64,000 nucleotides of DNA from Ctenosaura bakeri (Eukaryota > Chordata > Lepidosauria > Squamata > Iguanidae): the NCBI GenBank assembly GCA_948474755.1, contig CAOLHI010001022.1:186001-250000 (forward strand). Reading direction: 5' to 3'. Below the pieces are notes generated by a model. The model worked only from the letters and a program-made list of their open reading frames with translations, did no database searches and was not told the origin of the DNA. A program made the position numbers and the translations under genes. Positions 44,700-56,285 of the stretch are shown here, piece after piece. The number at the start of each line of letters is the position of its first letter. Positions within the stretch are counted from its first letter, which is position 1.

Positions 44700-45655
44700 T
44701 CTGTGGAAGACCATGAAGGGCTCATCGGATCGAAGAGCTGTTATCTCACCTGCTCGTCTTGCTGTGGTCACTGCTACCAGGAAGGCGGTTTTGGAGATTT
44801 AAATCCAGGTCGCCATTGGCTCGGGGGCGGTTTCGTCGACTGTGACAGCACCAACGGGGGCCACGGTGGTAGTGGCGGTGATACCGGCTGGTAAAGGTGA
44901 TGAACCCCTTCAGGAATCGCTTAACGGTAACGTTCCTGAAGAAGGCTGATGCCGCAGATCGTGGCGGCTTACCACGATCAGGGGAATAAATTTTTGGATG
45001 GAAAGGCCAGGCCCTGTTGCCGGAGGTGAAGGAGGAAGTGCAGGACGGGGGAGTCCTGCAGGTGATACCGGCTCACTCCTCTCATTAGCGAAGGTCGGGA
45101 ACGTCGCCACTTGTATTGGTAGTTGCAACGGGTGGATTCCTTCCTGGCCGCAACGAGGACGTTACAGAGCAGGGGTCGTCATGTGATTCCTCCAGGCATG
45201 GAGGGCCACGTGGCGGTCCGGATGGAGGACACGGCCGTGGGGTGGGAGAGCAACCCCGGGCGTCGGTGGTCCGGAGCAGGTCGCCTCGTGCAGCTCGTAG
45301 CAGGGGTGTGAACCCAGTGCTGCCTCGGCCAGTGGGGGCTGGGATTGTTTGGCTCGGTCGGCAAGGACTTCGATGTCGTCCGGCCAAGCAGCGGGAACGC
45401 ATGGGAGTTCCCCGGTCCATGGAAAGGGAAAGCGTCTCCGATGGAAGCGTTGGGGCCCGCTCTCGAAAGAACGGGGGCCCTTTCCCGGGGGTTTCCTTTG
45501 GAAGGGTCGATCGACGGTTCGCCCAGCGGTCTCGAACCAGTCTGAACGCCTCTCCGGAGAGAGACCATTTGTGATGGGATGAGGTGTCCCTGCTGAGGGA
45601 GTCTGCTGTGGTTTTTCCTCCTCCGGTGAACAGCCACGGGAGGGTGTGCAGGCGA
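44700..45655 (-). pseudogene. DIRS segment between RNase H and recombinase
   Basis: Coding remnants lie between the RNase H and recombinase genes. Around 45,560-45,380 the minus strand has PSIDPSKGNPRE, VLSR.GPNAS and DAFPFPW-like pieces spread over two frames. They resemble the conserved DLFAT..N....SR..D...DAF...W block found after RNase H in DIRS polyproteins. No methyltransferase motif was recognised. Frames are broken many times. Confidence 0.55.
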
Positions 45656-45659
45656 ATGC

Positions 45660-46963
45660 ACCTTTCCCCCTAAAGGGGGGACAGGGTTGGGGAATGGTCC
45701 CCCTCCTTTTATGTAAAAAACGGCAGTGGTGCTGTCCGTCAGGACCAGGACTGTGCGCCCCGCGACGACGTGGCGGAACGTTCGTGTGTTTTGAACAGCG
45801 AGCAGCTCTAGTGCGTTGATATGGAGAGGGGTTCGTCGTCATTTATCCCATTTGAGATCGCCGCATGGGCCCCCCATCCGTAAAAGAGGCGTCGGTAGTT
45901 ACCGTCACCTTTGGTGTGGGCTCGGGAAAAGGCATCCCGGACATCAGAGGGTTTTGGGGGATTGCCACCATCGGAGGGATCCCCAACTCCCCCGGGAGTT
46001 CGTGGATGGTTTTCGTCTGGGGGGCAATAGTGGATGAACCAGTGTTGGAGAGGTTTTGCCCCCACGGGCGAGAAGGTCACCGCGGTAGTTGCGGCCATGT
46101 AGCCGAGGAGCTGCTGGACGCTTCTCGCAAAGTCGGGGCCGTGGGGCGTGAGCGGCGGCCCGGATCAGGGTTTGAGCTCAAGTCTCTGGCAGGTACGCCC
46201 TGGCGGAGATGGAGTCGAGAGAGCGCTGATGAAACCAAACGTCCTCGCCGGCTCGAGGTGGGACTTCTTTGGATTGACTTGTAGCCCAAGGCGGGTGAGG
46301 AGCGACAACGTCATGTGGACGTCGTGGTAAAGTCTCTTTTTCAGGATGCCACCAACAGCCAATCGTCGAGGTAAGGGTAACGGAAGCCCCTTTTCGTCCG
46401 CGGGAAGGATACAACCGGGGCCATGCATTTGGTGAAGCCCCTTTGGGGCAGTCAAGAGTCCGAACGGCAGCCCTTGACTGGTGGTTCCGAAAGCGGAGGT
46501 ACCGTCTGTGATGCGGGCGAATGGCAATGTGGAAGTAGGCGTCTCGGAGATCGATGGAGGCGAACCAGTCCCCTCGATGGAGGAAGGGCAGGTCGCGGTT
46601 CGTGACCATCTTGAACCTCTTGGGGGGGATGTAGATTTACCCCCCGAGGTCGAGGATCGGCCGGAGGGTACCGTCGGCCTTGTACCGGAAGTACCGGGAG
46701 AAGAAGCCGGTGGTCTTGGCCTCTGGCGGGGGCTGCTGATCGCTCCTTTTTGCAGGAGGGACTGGACCTTCCAAGAGGGCCGGGCTCGATGGGGTGGAGT
46801 AGTAGACGCCTCGAGGTGGAATATCTTTAAACTTGATGACGTAGCCAAGACGGGCGATGGAAAACATCCAAGAGTCCGTAGTGACTCTCCACTGGAATTC
46901 GGTAGGGTCGGGGGTTCCGAGGGTTGATGGGAGCCTGAAGAGTGGATGTTGGGGATCCCGCAA
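45660..46963 (-). pseudogene. DIRS reverse transcriptase-RNase H, multiply frameshifted
   Basis: RT starts near 46,963: ITDSWMF-like VTTDSWMFSIARLGYVIKF, DIPPRGVYYSTP, KTTGFFSRYF, GTLRPILDL. Motif A WFASIDLRDAYFHIAIRP is in another frame (about 46,570-46,520). Motif C YPYLDDWLLVAS keeps both Asp codons (46,362-46,367) but lies in the third frame. LTRLGLQVNPKKSHLEPA (about 46,300-46,245) is in yet another. RNase H pieces GWGAHA and a LTDSTTA-like segment follow to about 45,700. Motif C here supports reading the YLND of the other copy as a mutation. Confidence 0.88.
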
Positions 46964-46969
46964 ACAGGG

Positions 46970-49210
46970 AAAACCTGGACTTTCCCTCCGAGGAGGACTT
47001 CTTGGAAGAACGGGGGCGGCCCCTAAAAAGGGGGTTGGGAGACGAGACAGGACGGCCTCGACTGGCCAGACTGGGCTGAGCGTTGGAAAGATGAGGTCGA
47101 CGACCGTCGCCAGGACTGGCGGAAGGAGGAAGGCCTGCGGGTTTTCGTCCGGTTGGAGCCCGATCTTTTTTGGGGGTAAATGGCCTTAATAAAATTTCCC
47201 TCTGGTCGGGGGGGGTTGGGGGCCCTCCCCTGAAGGGGAAAGGGTTTTGATTCCGGTGCCCCCTGGATGTCGGCCGGCCGCTCCAGGCATGGCGGCGAAG
47301 CCGATGGATTGCCATACTCGAGAGGCGATCTCCACCGCATGCCAGAGGAGACGACTTGTTGCCGGGCGATGGCTACGGCCTCGTTAAAAATCCGAGGTGG
47401 CCTGACGGATGTATCCGGTACCGTCTAGCGCCGGCTGAAGGCGGTCGAGGACCTTCTTTAGATAAGCCGCGAGGCAAGCCTAGTGTTAGACAGCCTAATG
47501 TGCAGGGAGGTGGTGGGGGGAAAACCCCCTTGCGTTGGCATCTAAACCCCCCTCTTTGTCTGGCGGAGTAGTGTGCTGTTCCGGTCCCTTGTTCGCCGAT
47601 TTGACCACCACAGAGTTCGGCCCGGGGGATTTAAGAGATCTCGCGTTATCCTTTTGCACCCTGCAGGTGCTCCAAACCCCTGCGGTTCGGCCGGGCCAGG
47701 GCCCCTGTCCCCCGGGCTGCAAACCCGCAATCCCAGAAAGGCAGCGGGGGGGTGAGGTTGTCTCCCCCAAAGAGGGAAAACCGGGGGGTCATCCTCCCGG
47801 GTCCCCTCGGCGATCTTGGGGGAGGGGTGGCCATTTGGAGCAGCCGGCAGAGAAATTGGCTCCTCTGGAGCTGAAACTGGATCGGCTCCCCAAACCCAGA
47901 GGAGGAGTCCTAAAACCCCAAACAAGACCTCAACTCCGGCTCAGTCGTAACTGGGGCATACCCCCCCGCACCGTTTTGGTCCTTCTCTCGTTGTGGAGCC
48001 TTTTGGGGTTTTTTACAGCCAAAAGGGGACGGTGGTTTTCCCGTTGGGGCCACAACCACTTTACCTTTTTGGTTGCGGCTTCTGGCAGGGCCCTGGTGGT
48101 GCAGCCTCCCACACCACTACTCCACAGGGGGCTACCTACCAACCCTAGGGGGGATCTTTCGGACCGGGGTGGGCCTCTTCCCTTGGTTGAGGCAAGGGGG
48201 AAAGGGCTGGGGCGGTGTGGGGGAGCGGGTTGGTCCGCGGCCTGGGGCTCTCTTCCGGTGGGGGAGGAGAATCGGCTGCCGATGAGGTGAGGGGCCTGGA
48301 AGGTCCCCCGGGGCCGGGTAGGGGAATTTCCCCGGGACATGGGAAATTTCCGGAAGAAACCGGGCGCTCTCTCCATTCAGATTCCCTACGTCCTGGCCAC
48401 GAGGACGCCGAGGTTTGGAGGCAGACGAGCGAGGTTGTTTTCCTGCTCCCAGGAGGCGGCGAGGTCACCGGGCGCTCCGAAGAGCGGGGGCCCAGACCTA
48501 GCTGAAATGGAGCGCCGCTCCGGGGAAGCAGAGGTCTTTTGCCAGGTCAGCCGACCTGCGACAGCTGGAAGGGCGGTGGTGCTCCCCCACCAGGGTTGGA
48601 GGGTCTGCCACAGGCGAGTCCCGGGGGTTGTTGGGGAATCCTCGATCTCGTCGTCCGAGAATCGACGGGCTGCCCGCCCTTTGGAAGGCTCCCGAGTCGG
48701 AGGAGGTGTGGGAGGGTTAACGTCCCCCGCCGGGGGCGTTCTTCTCCTCCTCTTTTTCTTCTTTTCCTTTTCTTTTCCCTTGTCTCCGTCCGGAGCAGGG
48801 CGCTTCTTAGGAGGCGTCTCCGGCAGGCGACTCAGCCTTCCTCACCGTCGAGGATCCTTTTGCTGACTTGGCACCGCCGACAGCTTCGGGATCCTCGGAA
48901 CGCCGATATCGGCGTTCTCGCCGGTACCGAGCCCGAACACGAGGTATAAGACCGCCGATACCGTCGATGGCGTGGTCGTCTTTTGTCGGCCATCTTGGAA
49001 GGGAGGTCTCGTCAATCGCCTTCAAAGACTGCTCCCAGCAGTAGGATTTAGCCTTAGGCCCTGTTTCGAAGGGGCTGGGAAAAAAATCCCACAAATTGGG
49101 CAAGTCCGAGTGTTGTGGGACTCACCCAAGCAGAAGGAAAACTCCCTATGGCCGTGGTTGAGGGCAACTTTTCGCCCGTAGGACACGCACTTCTTGAAAA
49201 GCGCGGACAT
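46970..49210 (-). pseudogene. DIRS Gag-like protein, heavily frameshifted
   Basis: It begins MSALFKKCVSYGRK (ATG at 49,210), aligned with the start in the other copy. The zinc motif is damaged: the first C-x2-C is CVSY and the next pair begins FSFC, while CLGESH and CPIC remain. Downstream homology is scattered over all frames and interrupted by many G and C runs between 47,150 and 48,300, where base-call errors are possible. Confidence 0.75.
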
Positions 49211-49417
49211 AAGACGAACGCCGAAAAAAAGAAAAGTCCAAAAAAACCAAAACCGAGGGGAAAACCGAGAGAGGTAAAACATGAAAATAGTCCGAAAACC
49301 GTGAAGACAGCAAAGCCAAGCAAGAAAAGCGAGGAACAACCAAAAAACCTTCCGTACCCCGGCGGACGAGACTGGGGGGACCGTTGCTCGGGGGGAGGAG
49401 CATGCGCGTCCCCCGGG

Positions 49418-49524
49418 GGGAGGGGCCCCCCCCAAACGAACGAGCTCTAGAAGTTTCCGAACGCTACCGCACAGGCGCTAAAGCTCCTATGTATGAAGGC
49501 ACAAGACCACGAAGAAGAACCACT
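49418..49524 (-). repeat. DIRS right inverted terminal repeat
   Basis: On the minus strand it reads GTGCCTTCATACATAGGAGC, TTTAGCGCCTGTGCGGTAGC, GTTCGGAAACTTCTAGAGCT, matching the left repeat. The same sequence ends the other DIRS copy at 31,635-31,715. Confidence 0.9.
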
Positions 49525-49529
49525 TCTTA

Positions 49530-51235
49530 TAGGGCAGCCCGTTTAACAAGTTAACTAAACAAACCCCATGTTATCAAAAGTTTCTTAAACATCAAACATA
49601 CACTTGCAAAAAAATTTCTAAAAAAATGTATTTCAAGTTGATTGGTATTAATAAAATGTTTAGAACAATTTCCCTCACTATAAGAAATGGAAATGTGTCA
49701 ACTATCACTATCCGCCATTTATATATACTCAGTACTGCACATATTCAATGTTTTCTTCCTTTGAAAACTCGTGGTAAAGCAAAGCCCTCTGGGGGTTGTG
49801 ACAAAAAGGGCTAGAGGTGTTAAAACTATGATAGACCTATGGTGGTGATACTTGGGATAGAATACAGAGGCTGAAATAAATTTTTTAATCTGATATAGAA
49901 AAGATCCATCAAATCAGTTGATATTTCACAAGTCAACAGTCATGTAAGCCTCACTGATTCAATGAGTCTGTTCTAGTTGGGACTAACAACTGGGTTTATG
50001 CCAAAGAACTTTTAAGGCAATTGGAATCAACTGATTATTCACAGATGCACAAAAAACAAAGCAAAACAAAAGACCCAAATAAAAAAGGGGCAATAATATG
50101 TTATTAAAAGCAATCAAAATAGCGTATAACGGATTAGTATAGGTAAATTATCTTGATTAATGATCTACCAGACCACAAGCAACATGAATGCCAGCATCAT
50201 TCAAATTCTTCTCCCAAATAATGTTACAGAAAAATAGGGAACAACTATGAAGTCAATCACAGACACTTTGACCTTGAGATTTTATTTGAGATGACTTTTT
50301 TTAAAACCTCAAATTAATGTCAAGGAAAAAGGGAAAAATCAAGCATAACAAGGAGAAAGGAAAACTTCCAATGGGAATGGTGCAGATGAATGCTTGAAGG
50401 CTATTCAAGTTAACAGCAAATAGAAGAGCAAAGAAGCATCAAGTTAAAAACTAGACAAAAGGCAGTCAGCCACAGGCAAACTTTTCCCCCTTTTTTTGCA
50501 TACATAGTTAAACATATGGAAGAGCACTACCAAAAGCAGCACAAGGGAACAGTTAACATAAACAGTTATGAAAATAACTTGGAAAAATATCAGGAGGGGA
50601 AAATACTGCAGGATACATCTGCTTATGTAGAAGAAGGCAGGGCCAAGGATACATTTCTCCTGGTCTGTTTGTGTCCTTATGTGACCTGGTTTTTATTTGT
50701 ATGCCTTCACCCTGTATATAGGCTATTCAAGGTCAGAACAGTAGAAGAGTAGCATAGCTCCCTCCAGCAAAATAAGAGCTTGACATTGCTGAGCCTCACA
50801 GAAGAGCAGAGACCTTCTCTTGTCTAAACAGCACATGTCTTGGAGCAGAACTGTTTTACTCTGTTTATATAGGTTTTATTCCCAAATGTGATTGCTGTTA
50901 TTTCTTTCTCTGATTCTAGTATGTTCTGTTCATCAAATATGGTAACAATTAGTTACCACAAAAAGAGCTTGAATTGTCTAAGCTTTGTGTTCCCCTCCTG
51001 ACGATACATGTAGCAGAAAGCAGAGGCAACACAACTAATCACTGCTTTTGGGTTACAGGCAACTACATTTAATTTATCTGGAAAAGAAAGCATTTCATTT
51101 GACACATTATGTTAAAAAACCACAGTTATAGAAGGAGCAATAAGAAATTCCAACAGCAAACTAAGTCCACATATCCAAATGTCTTTGGAAATGCTGCATT
51201 CATCCAGACATAAAGATGTTTAGATAAATTTGAAG
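49530..51235. other. Intron sequence, nothing recognised
   Basis: AT-rich DNA between the DIRS copy and the Penelope relic. No exon or repeat was recognised. Confidence 0.45.
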
Positions 51236-51239
51236 CAAA

Positions 51240-52815
51240 AAAGAGTGGATCAGTGGAGAAAAGGAATCTAGCAGCACCTTTAAGACTGATTAACTTCAGC
51301 ATGAGTTTTTGTGGATTAAAATCTATTTCTTCAGGTGCACTAATGAGATATTAAAGCACAGATATATTAGCAGTTAAATGGTTGTGAGGGTGTGATGAGC
51401 ACACAATAGTGTACAGAAAGATGCAAACTGTAAATTCAGTTATCAAAGAGTTGTGGAAGGTGATACAAGCCTGTCAAGCAGCTGATCTGTTAGTCCCGAT
51501 ATAAGCTGTACACCCCCATTCCATGATATAGTCCAGTATAATTGTATGATACAGTATAATTTAATTGGTGAGAGATACAATTTCTAATATAAAAATCATA
51601 CTCTTATGGCTGGAAGGCATGTGGAAAAGGACCCTAGTTGGAAGCTGCGTGCTAAGACAAATGATCTCAGCATAGGCAGGTCATAAGGCAAGAAGATTAG
51701 ATAGGACAGCCCTAGCGCTGATGGGTTTGCAATAATTCTGTCAATGACCCAACCTTCAAATACAATGGCAAGCAAAACTGCCCCAATGAAGCAATTGATG
51801 GTCATCATCCTGTCACCTCTTCCAGTGAAATCTCTCCTTTGTTAACCTATCTGTCCAGGCATTAAGAGAACATTACGATTCTCATCAATGCTTTGTCACT
51901 TGAAGTTAAGACCATTAGTCCATTCTGTACCCCATTTGTTTGGTCTGCCAAAGAGCAATAACACATTCCCTTCAAGACGAGAAATAGGGTACATAAACCC
52001 TTGTCCCAAGCTCAACAGTTCATAGTACCTTGAACACACATAGGCATGTCACTCTGTCTATCAGCTCCCAGGTTCTTGTGCTCTGTGCTACCCTCAAATT
52101 CTAATTTGAGCCATCTCACTTTGACTGTCTGCTTCTGGAATGGTAATTACTGTCCACTGCATGAGAAATCTCTCATTTTTAACCTTTCTCTCCTTCCCTT
52201 CATTAGCCTTCTATTATTCCCAAGACTGCTTGATTTCTTATGTATGTCTGTGAATTCCCCCAATAAAAACATTCTTTTGACTCTCACCTGGTGTCTGGTT
52301 AGTATTGGTACACATATATGAAAATGTCCCGTGGTTATCTCCCTCTTTTCAGACTTCCTTTGAGCTTCAATTCCCCATCTTTCTAAGGAGATGCTGGGAT
52401 TGCAGGAGGACCTCAAGGTCCCCCATCTTTTGGGATAGCAAAGCTATCAACTGAGAGTCAATTTATCTGAAACTGAAAATCTTTCTGATAATTCTTTTGT
52501 TACACATGCAGTTCTCAGTAGGCACATATTAACATATGTAGTGTGCCAAGACACCATTATATCTCAATTCAACTATTTCTCTTTTTAACCCTCACTCACT
52601 CTGTAGTTGTAATTTTGTTGCTGCTATTGGTGATGGCAACTTTAGGTCCAGGAGAATTAAAATATTTTACTGGTGACTTTTGGGTGTCACTATTTCTAAC
52701 ATCAAATTTGTGTCCATTTATCCTCTTGCATAGAAACTGTCCTATCCGTCCAATATAGAGTGCACAGAGGCACTGCTGACAGAGGATGGCATGTATCACA
52801 TGGGAGGATGAGTAA
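51240..52815 (-). mobile_element. Penelope-like element, 5'-truncated relic
   Basis: On the minus strand a GIY-YIG endonuclease remnant (52,815-52,596) is followed about 1.2 kb later by the characteristic 3' sequence CCTGAAGAAATAGATTTTAA, TCAGTCTTAAAGGTGCTGCT at 51,345-51,255, matching the tails of reptilian Penelope elements by recognition. RT sequence was not recognised. The span between the two anchors is presumed to be 3' UTR. Confidence 0.72.
52596..52815 (-). pseudogene. Penelope GIY-YIG endonuclease remnant
   Basis: VIHAILCQQCLCALYIGRIG, QFLCKRINGHKFDVRN, TQKSPVKYFNSPGPKV follow the Penelope C-terminal pattern: (V/Y)YAIxC, CxxC, LYIGxTGxxLxxRxNGHKxD, then SPVxxHFxxPGH. The GIY Tyr position is His here and the final H is absent, so it is decayed. 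The frame continues into non-conserved sequence. Confidence 0.78.
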
Positions 52816-53514
52816 GTAAATGTACCTCTAATGTGGGTGATGAAAAAGACTAAGACTTGGAAGAGCGACTATGAAGGAAAGGGACAAGATACTTAACAAT
52901 AAAGATATATCTTTAAATATTAGTCAGATTCATATATGCCACAGTATTTCAAATTTCTATACATGGCTGGATAACAAACAAAGTTGACAGAAAGAGAATC
53001 AACTCATCTGAAAGCTGGTGCTGAAGGGAGTTCTACAGATACCACAGACTGCCAAAAAAGAAAACAAATGGGTCAAACAAATTGAGCAACTCAATTTTGA
53101 ATTCACACGAAAAGCTAAAATGACTAAACTGAGGCTATCATACCATGAGACAACACGACTCACTGGAAAAGAGGTAAAGCGGAGGGTAATACAAAAAGAG
53201 AGAGACCACATTACAGATGGATAGATTCAATGAAGAACAGCCCTGCATTTGCAAGACCTCAGCAAGGTTCATGGAAGTCTCCCATTTGTAGGGTTGCCTT
53301 AAGATGGAGCCAATCTGACAGCGAATGACATCAAATTTTCTGCCAGAGTACCAGTAAAGATAGAGAGGGCATCTCGGTTTGCTGTAGGGTCTTGCCCTTG
53401 TATTTCTACCTATGCTATGTAACCTTTTGTAGATGATTAGTTGTTTAAGGTTTAACTATTTAATATATTATTTATCTTTTTAAACTATTGTTATTACTTA
53501 TTCTTTTGAATTGA

Positions 53515-53621
53515 TTTTATTGTAAGCTGCACTAAGACTTTGGTTTTAGAGTGGGATATGTGTGCATGGGTGGGTGTATCCCACCCTAAAACCAAAGATC
53601 TCAGGGTAAGTTACAATAAAA
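53515..53621. repeat. Long inverted repeat from a LINE-type tail
   Basis: Arm 1 is 53,515-53,558 (TTTTATTGTAAGCTGCACTA ... GTGGGATA). Arm 2 is 53,577-53,621, its near-complement, with an 18-nt loop. The arms share TTTTATTGTAA, CTTTGGTTTTAG and GTGGGATA. The sequence resembles a LINE 3' tail followed by its own inverted copy. A G-run and GA repeat lie just to the right (53,638-53,660). Confidence 0.85.
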
Positions 53622-53624
53622 CAC

Positions 53625-56035
53625 ACTCATACACACGGGGGGGGGGGAGAGAGAGAGAAGGGGGTTGGGAGGTTGTCTGTAAGCAAATAAAGACTTCTCA
53701 GCCCACAGCCTGTGAAAGAACTGGTTACAGTTCACTGATGATGTGTTTGAGTGGTCTCAGCTGGAAGCTGTGGGTGACAAGTAGTGGTGTTTTGTCATTT
53801 TCTATTTTTGGTCTGTCCTTTTGTAGATTGTTTCTGGGTACCAGTTCTGCATATCTGATTTTTTATTAACCTAATTGGGCTGGTACTACTGCAAATCCAC
53901 GAGTATGAATCCCTGTCCTGTGGATCTTAGCAGACGCAGTTGTACCAGTGGACTTAGCTGTAAACAATAAAATAGGTAGTGTGTTTTTGACAGTTCCTGG
54001 CTTAACCAGACATTTGTTTCTTGCTAGATTAGTAGACTGATAACTTGTGGTTCACTGGATGCTTATAATGAAAGAAAATCCAAGTTACAGATGTAACAGG
54101 ATTATGACACACAGACTAAATTCCAATTGAATTGGGGATCTCCAAATTTTGTGAGGTTGTCATGTTATTGTGCTTCTTTTTTAAGAGGGCTCATAGCACC
54201 TGAAATGGGCCACAAGAACAGTAATGAGTATTATGAATGGCCACATGTCACATCTGGACAGGGTTTGGATTCATACCAAGAACAAAACAAGCCTAGAGAG
54301 GAAGTAAATTAGAATGTATGCTTGTCAACAACCTCAAAGAACTACCTTTTTAAAATAATCATTGCAACCAGCAGGAAGACAATTTTTAGTTAGTTAATTT
54401 AAATTTACTGTTACTCACTGCTGTAATTAGTGCCTGGGCTTATGCATTTTTGGTGGGAGGCACTGCAAGTGAGAGGAAGGATATGGCAGTGGCTGAAACT
54501 TTCGGTTTATGAACAAGCAATCTGATGCCCCAATCATGCTACAACTGTGATAAGTGTACGCTGAAGGGGATAAATTGGCAAATTTAAACAGGACCTTTTG
54601 GAGAAGCATTAAGTTCTATGGCAGTAGGTAATTCTGACATACTTTTTCTAGCAGGAGTCATGTTTTGTTCTAGCAGAGACATAATTTGTGTGGGTTGGGC
54701 AGTCTTTAGTGCTGCTTCACAATGTGATTTCCATTCTCCTGCCCTAAAACATTCTGCCAGTGTAACCAACACACTAAAGCAATTAGCTAATTAGCTTTTG
54801 ATTTGTACGCATACAGAGCCTTCTTTGTAAAAAAATACATATGATTATTGTTCTATTTCCTTGAAAAAAAAAGTAGGCCAGAAATGTGATGCAGCATTGG
54901 GAATAACATCAGGACATTTCTATTATGACATGCAACCTGAGATAAGATATGAACAGCTCCATATATATTTTAGTTTGTTTTGAAAGCTTACAAACATCTT
55001 CCCCAAGTACAATTATAAAGTCTTTGCCTTCAACTTACAGTGGCATTACTTAGGTTTGTTCTGAAAAATTAGTTAAAAGGTGAATTTAACCATCATTGTA
55101 GGATGTGCCGTGTAGTAGCATTGTTTGAAATAACAACACTGAAAGGATCTATTGTTCAAATAAATCAAATTAAAAACTAGAAAGAAGCAAGTGTATATAG
55201 ACTCTGAAATGTAGCCATGCATAGTTTAAACACACAAAACCCTACAAACTCAAACAATGCAACTGATAAGTTAATCTAATTATACCATGGCATGATGAAA
55301 AAGGAATAAATCAGTAAGCTAATTTTTAGATGGATATGCTATATACACTTATGTATAAGTTAAAAATTTTAGTCAAAAAAATCAACCTATAAAACCTGCA
55401 TCATATTGTACCTTAACTCCTACTAAAAAAGGAACCATTCCCTTTTCTGAGTAGAGTGGCAAAAGGTGGGAGTTTAGTTCATCCTGGGAGAACCTAAAAT
55501 AAGTATCTTCCTTTCTCCACCACAGCACCACTTCTGAATGTCTAGGAGGGGAAAACAGTAGTGACAGCTTTCTGCCATTTCCTCTCAAAGGCGTACCAAG
55601 AGAATAGAGGGGGATGGTACTTCTTTTAGGTTCCCCTGGGACAGAATAAGCTCTTGCCTTTCACCACTCTACTCAGAGAAGGGGATGGTTCCTTTTTTTG
55701 ATAAGAGTTAATACTGTACCTTAACTTCTATCAAAACAAAACAAAAACATCCCTTTCTCTGAGTAGAGTGATAAAAGGCCCTTCTGGGTGGGAAAATGGC
55801 AGCAGCAGTGGTCGGGTGCATCTGGTGTTTTCCCCTCTCCATGGAATGACCCTTGTCTTATCCATAGCTCACATCAAAATCCACAGTTTTCCCCCCTCAT
55901 ATATGAGGTCAACTTATGAGTATACACGTAATGCAGAGCTTTATGTTTGCTAATCAAAGCAAATTGCAGTGCACATTCAGACATACTGAAGAACAACTAA
56001 GCCCATATTTCTCATGAGGCAATACTACCCCTCTT
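53625..56035. other. Intron sequence, nothing recognised
   Basis: Intronic DNA. A stretch at 54,425-54,780 looks unique and is less AT-rich; it has two adjacent minus-strand frames of 60-62 codons without a known family. 55,370-55,800 holds a direct near-repeat (TACCTTAACT(C/T)CTA, GGAACCATTCCCTTTTCTGA / ATCCCTTTCTCTGAGTAGAG) that may be an internal duplication. Confidence 0.4.
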
Positions 56036-56039
56036 TATT

Positions 56040-56260
56040 TCACTGAGCAGTAAAGCCGAAGAGACCCAAAGGGGCATCTTGTCCAGCCTCAACCAGTGCA
56101 GGAAACCTGCTGCTAAAACATTTCTGACAAATGGTAATCCGATATCTGCTTAATGAAGATATCTAATGAAGGAGAACCTTCTACTCCCCAAGATTGTCTT
56201 CAAGAAACCTCAGTACCATCAGTCACAATTTCATTTCTAGTAGTTTTGGCATTTGACACC
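56040..56260 (-). repeat. CR1 LINE 3' fragment
   Basis: CATCTTGTCCAGCCTC, AAACATTTCTGACAAATGGT and AATGAAGGAGAACCTTCTAC match the plus-strand appearance of CR1 3' ends lying on the minus strand (compare 63,415-63,530). The fragment ends close to the L1 insertion at 56,286. Confidence 0.65.
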
Positions 56261-56285
56261 ACAGAACCTTCAGAGCTATAGACTT

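Larger units (their letters stand above)
43893..49524 (-). mobile_element. DIRS retrotransposon, end-to-end but degenerate
   Basis: About 5.6 kb, GC-rich. It has inverted terminal repeats at both ends, an internal complementary region beside the left repeat, and the gene order (right to left) Gag, RT, RNase H, DIRS-specific segment, tyrosine recombinase. This is the diagnostic architecture of DIRS elements, which lack integrase, protease and target duplications. All genes are frameshifted. It is a different subfamily from the copy at 27,615-31,715, visibly diverged in the RT region. It is sense to BABAM2. Confidence 0.93.

Noticed and set aside
54427..54772. Two adjacent minus-strand small frames as a gene
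   Set aside because: They are in different frames, lack splice sites that would join them, and show no recognisable domain.
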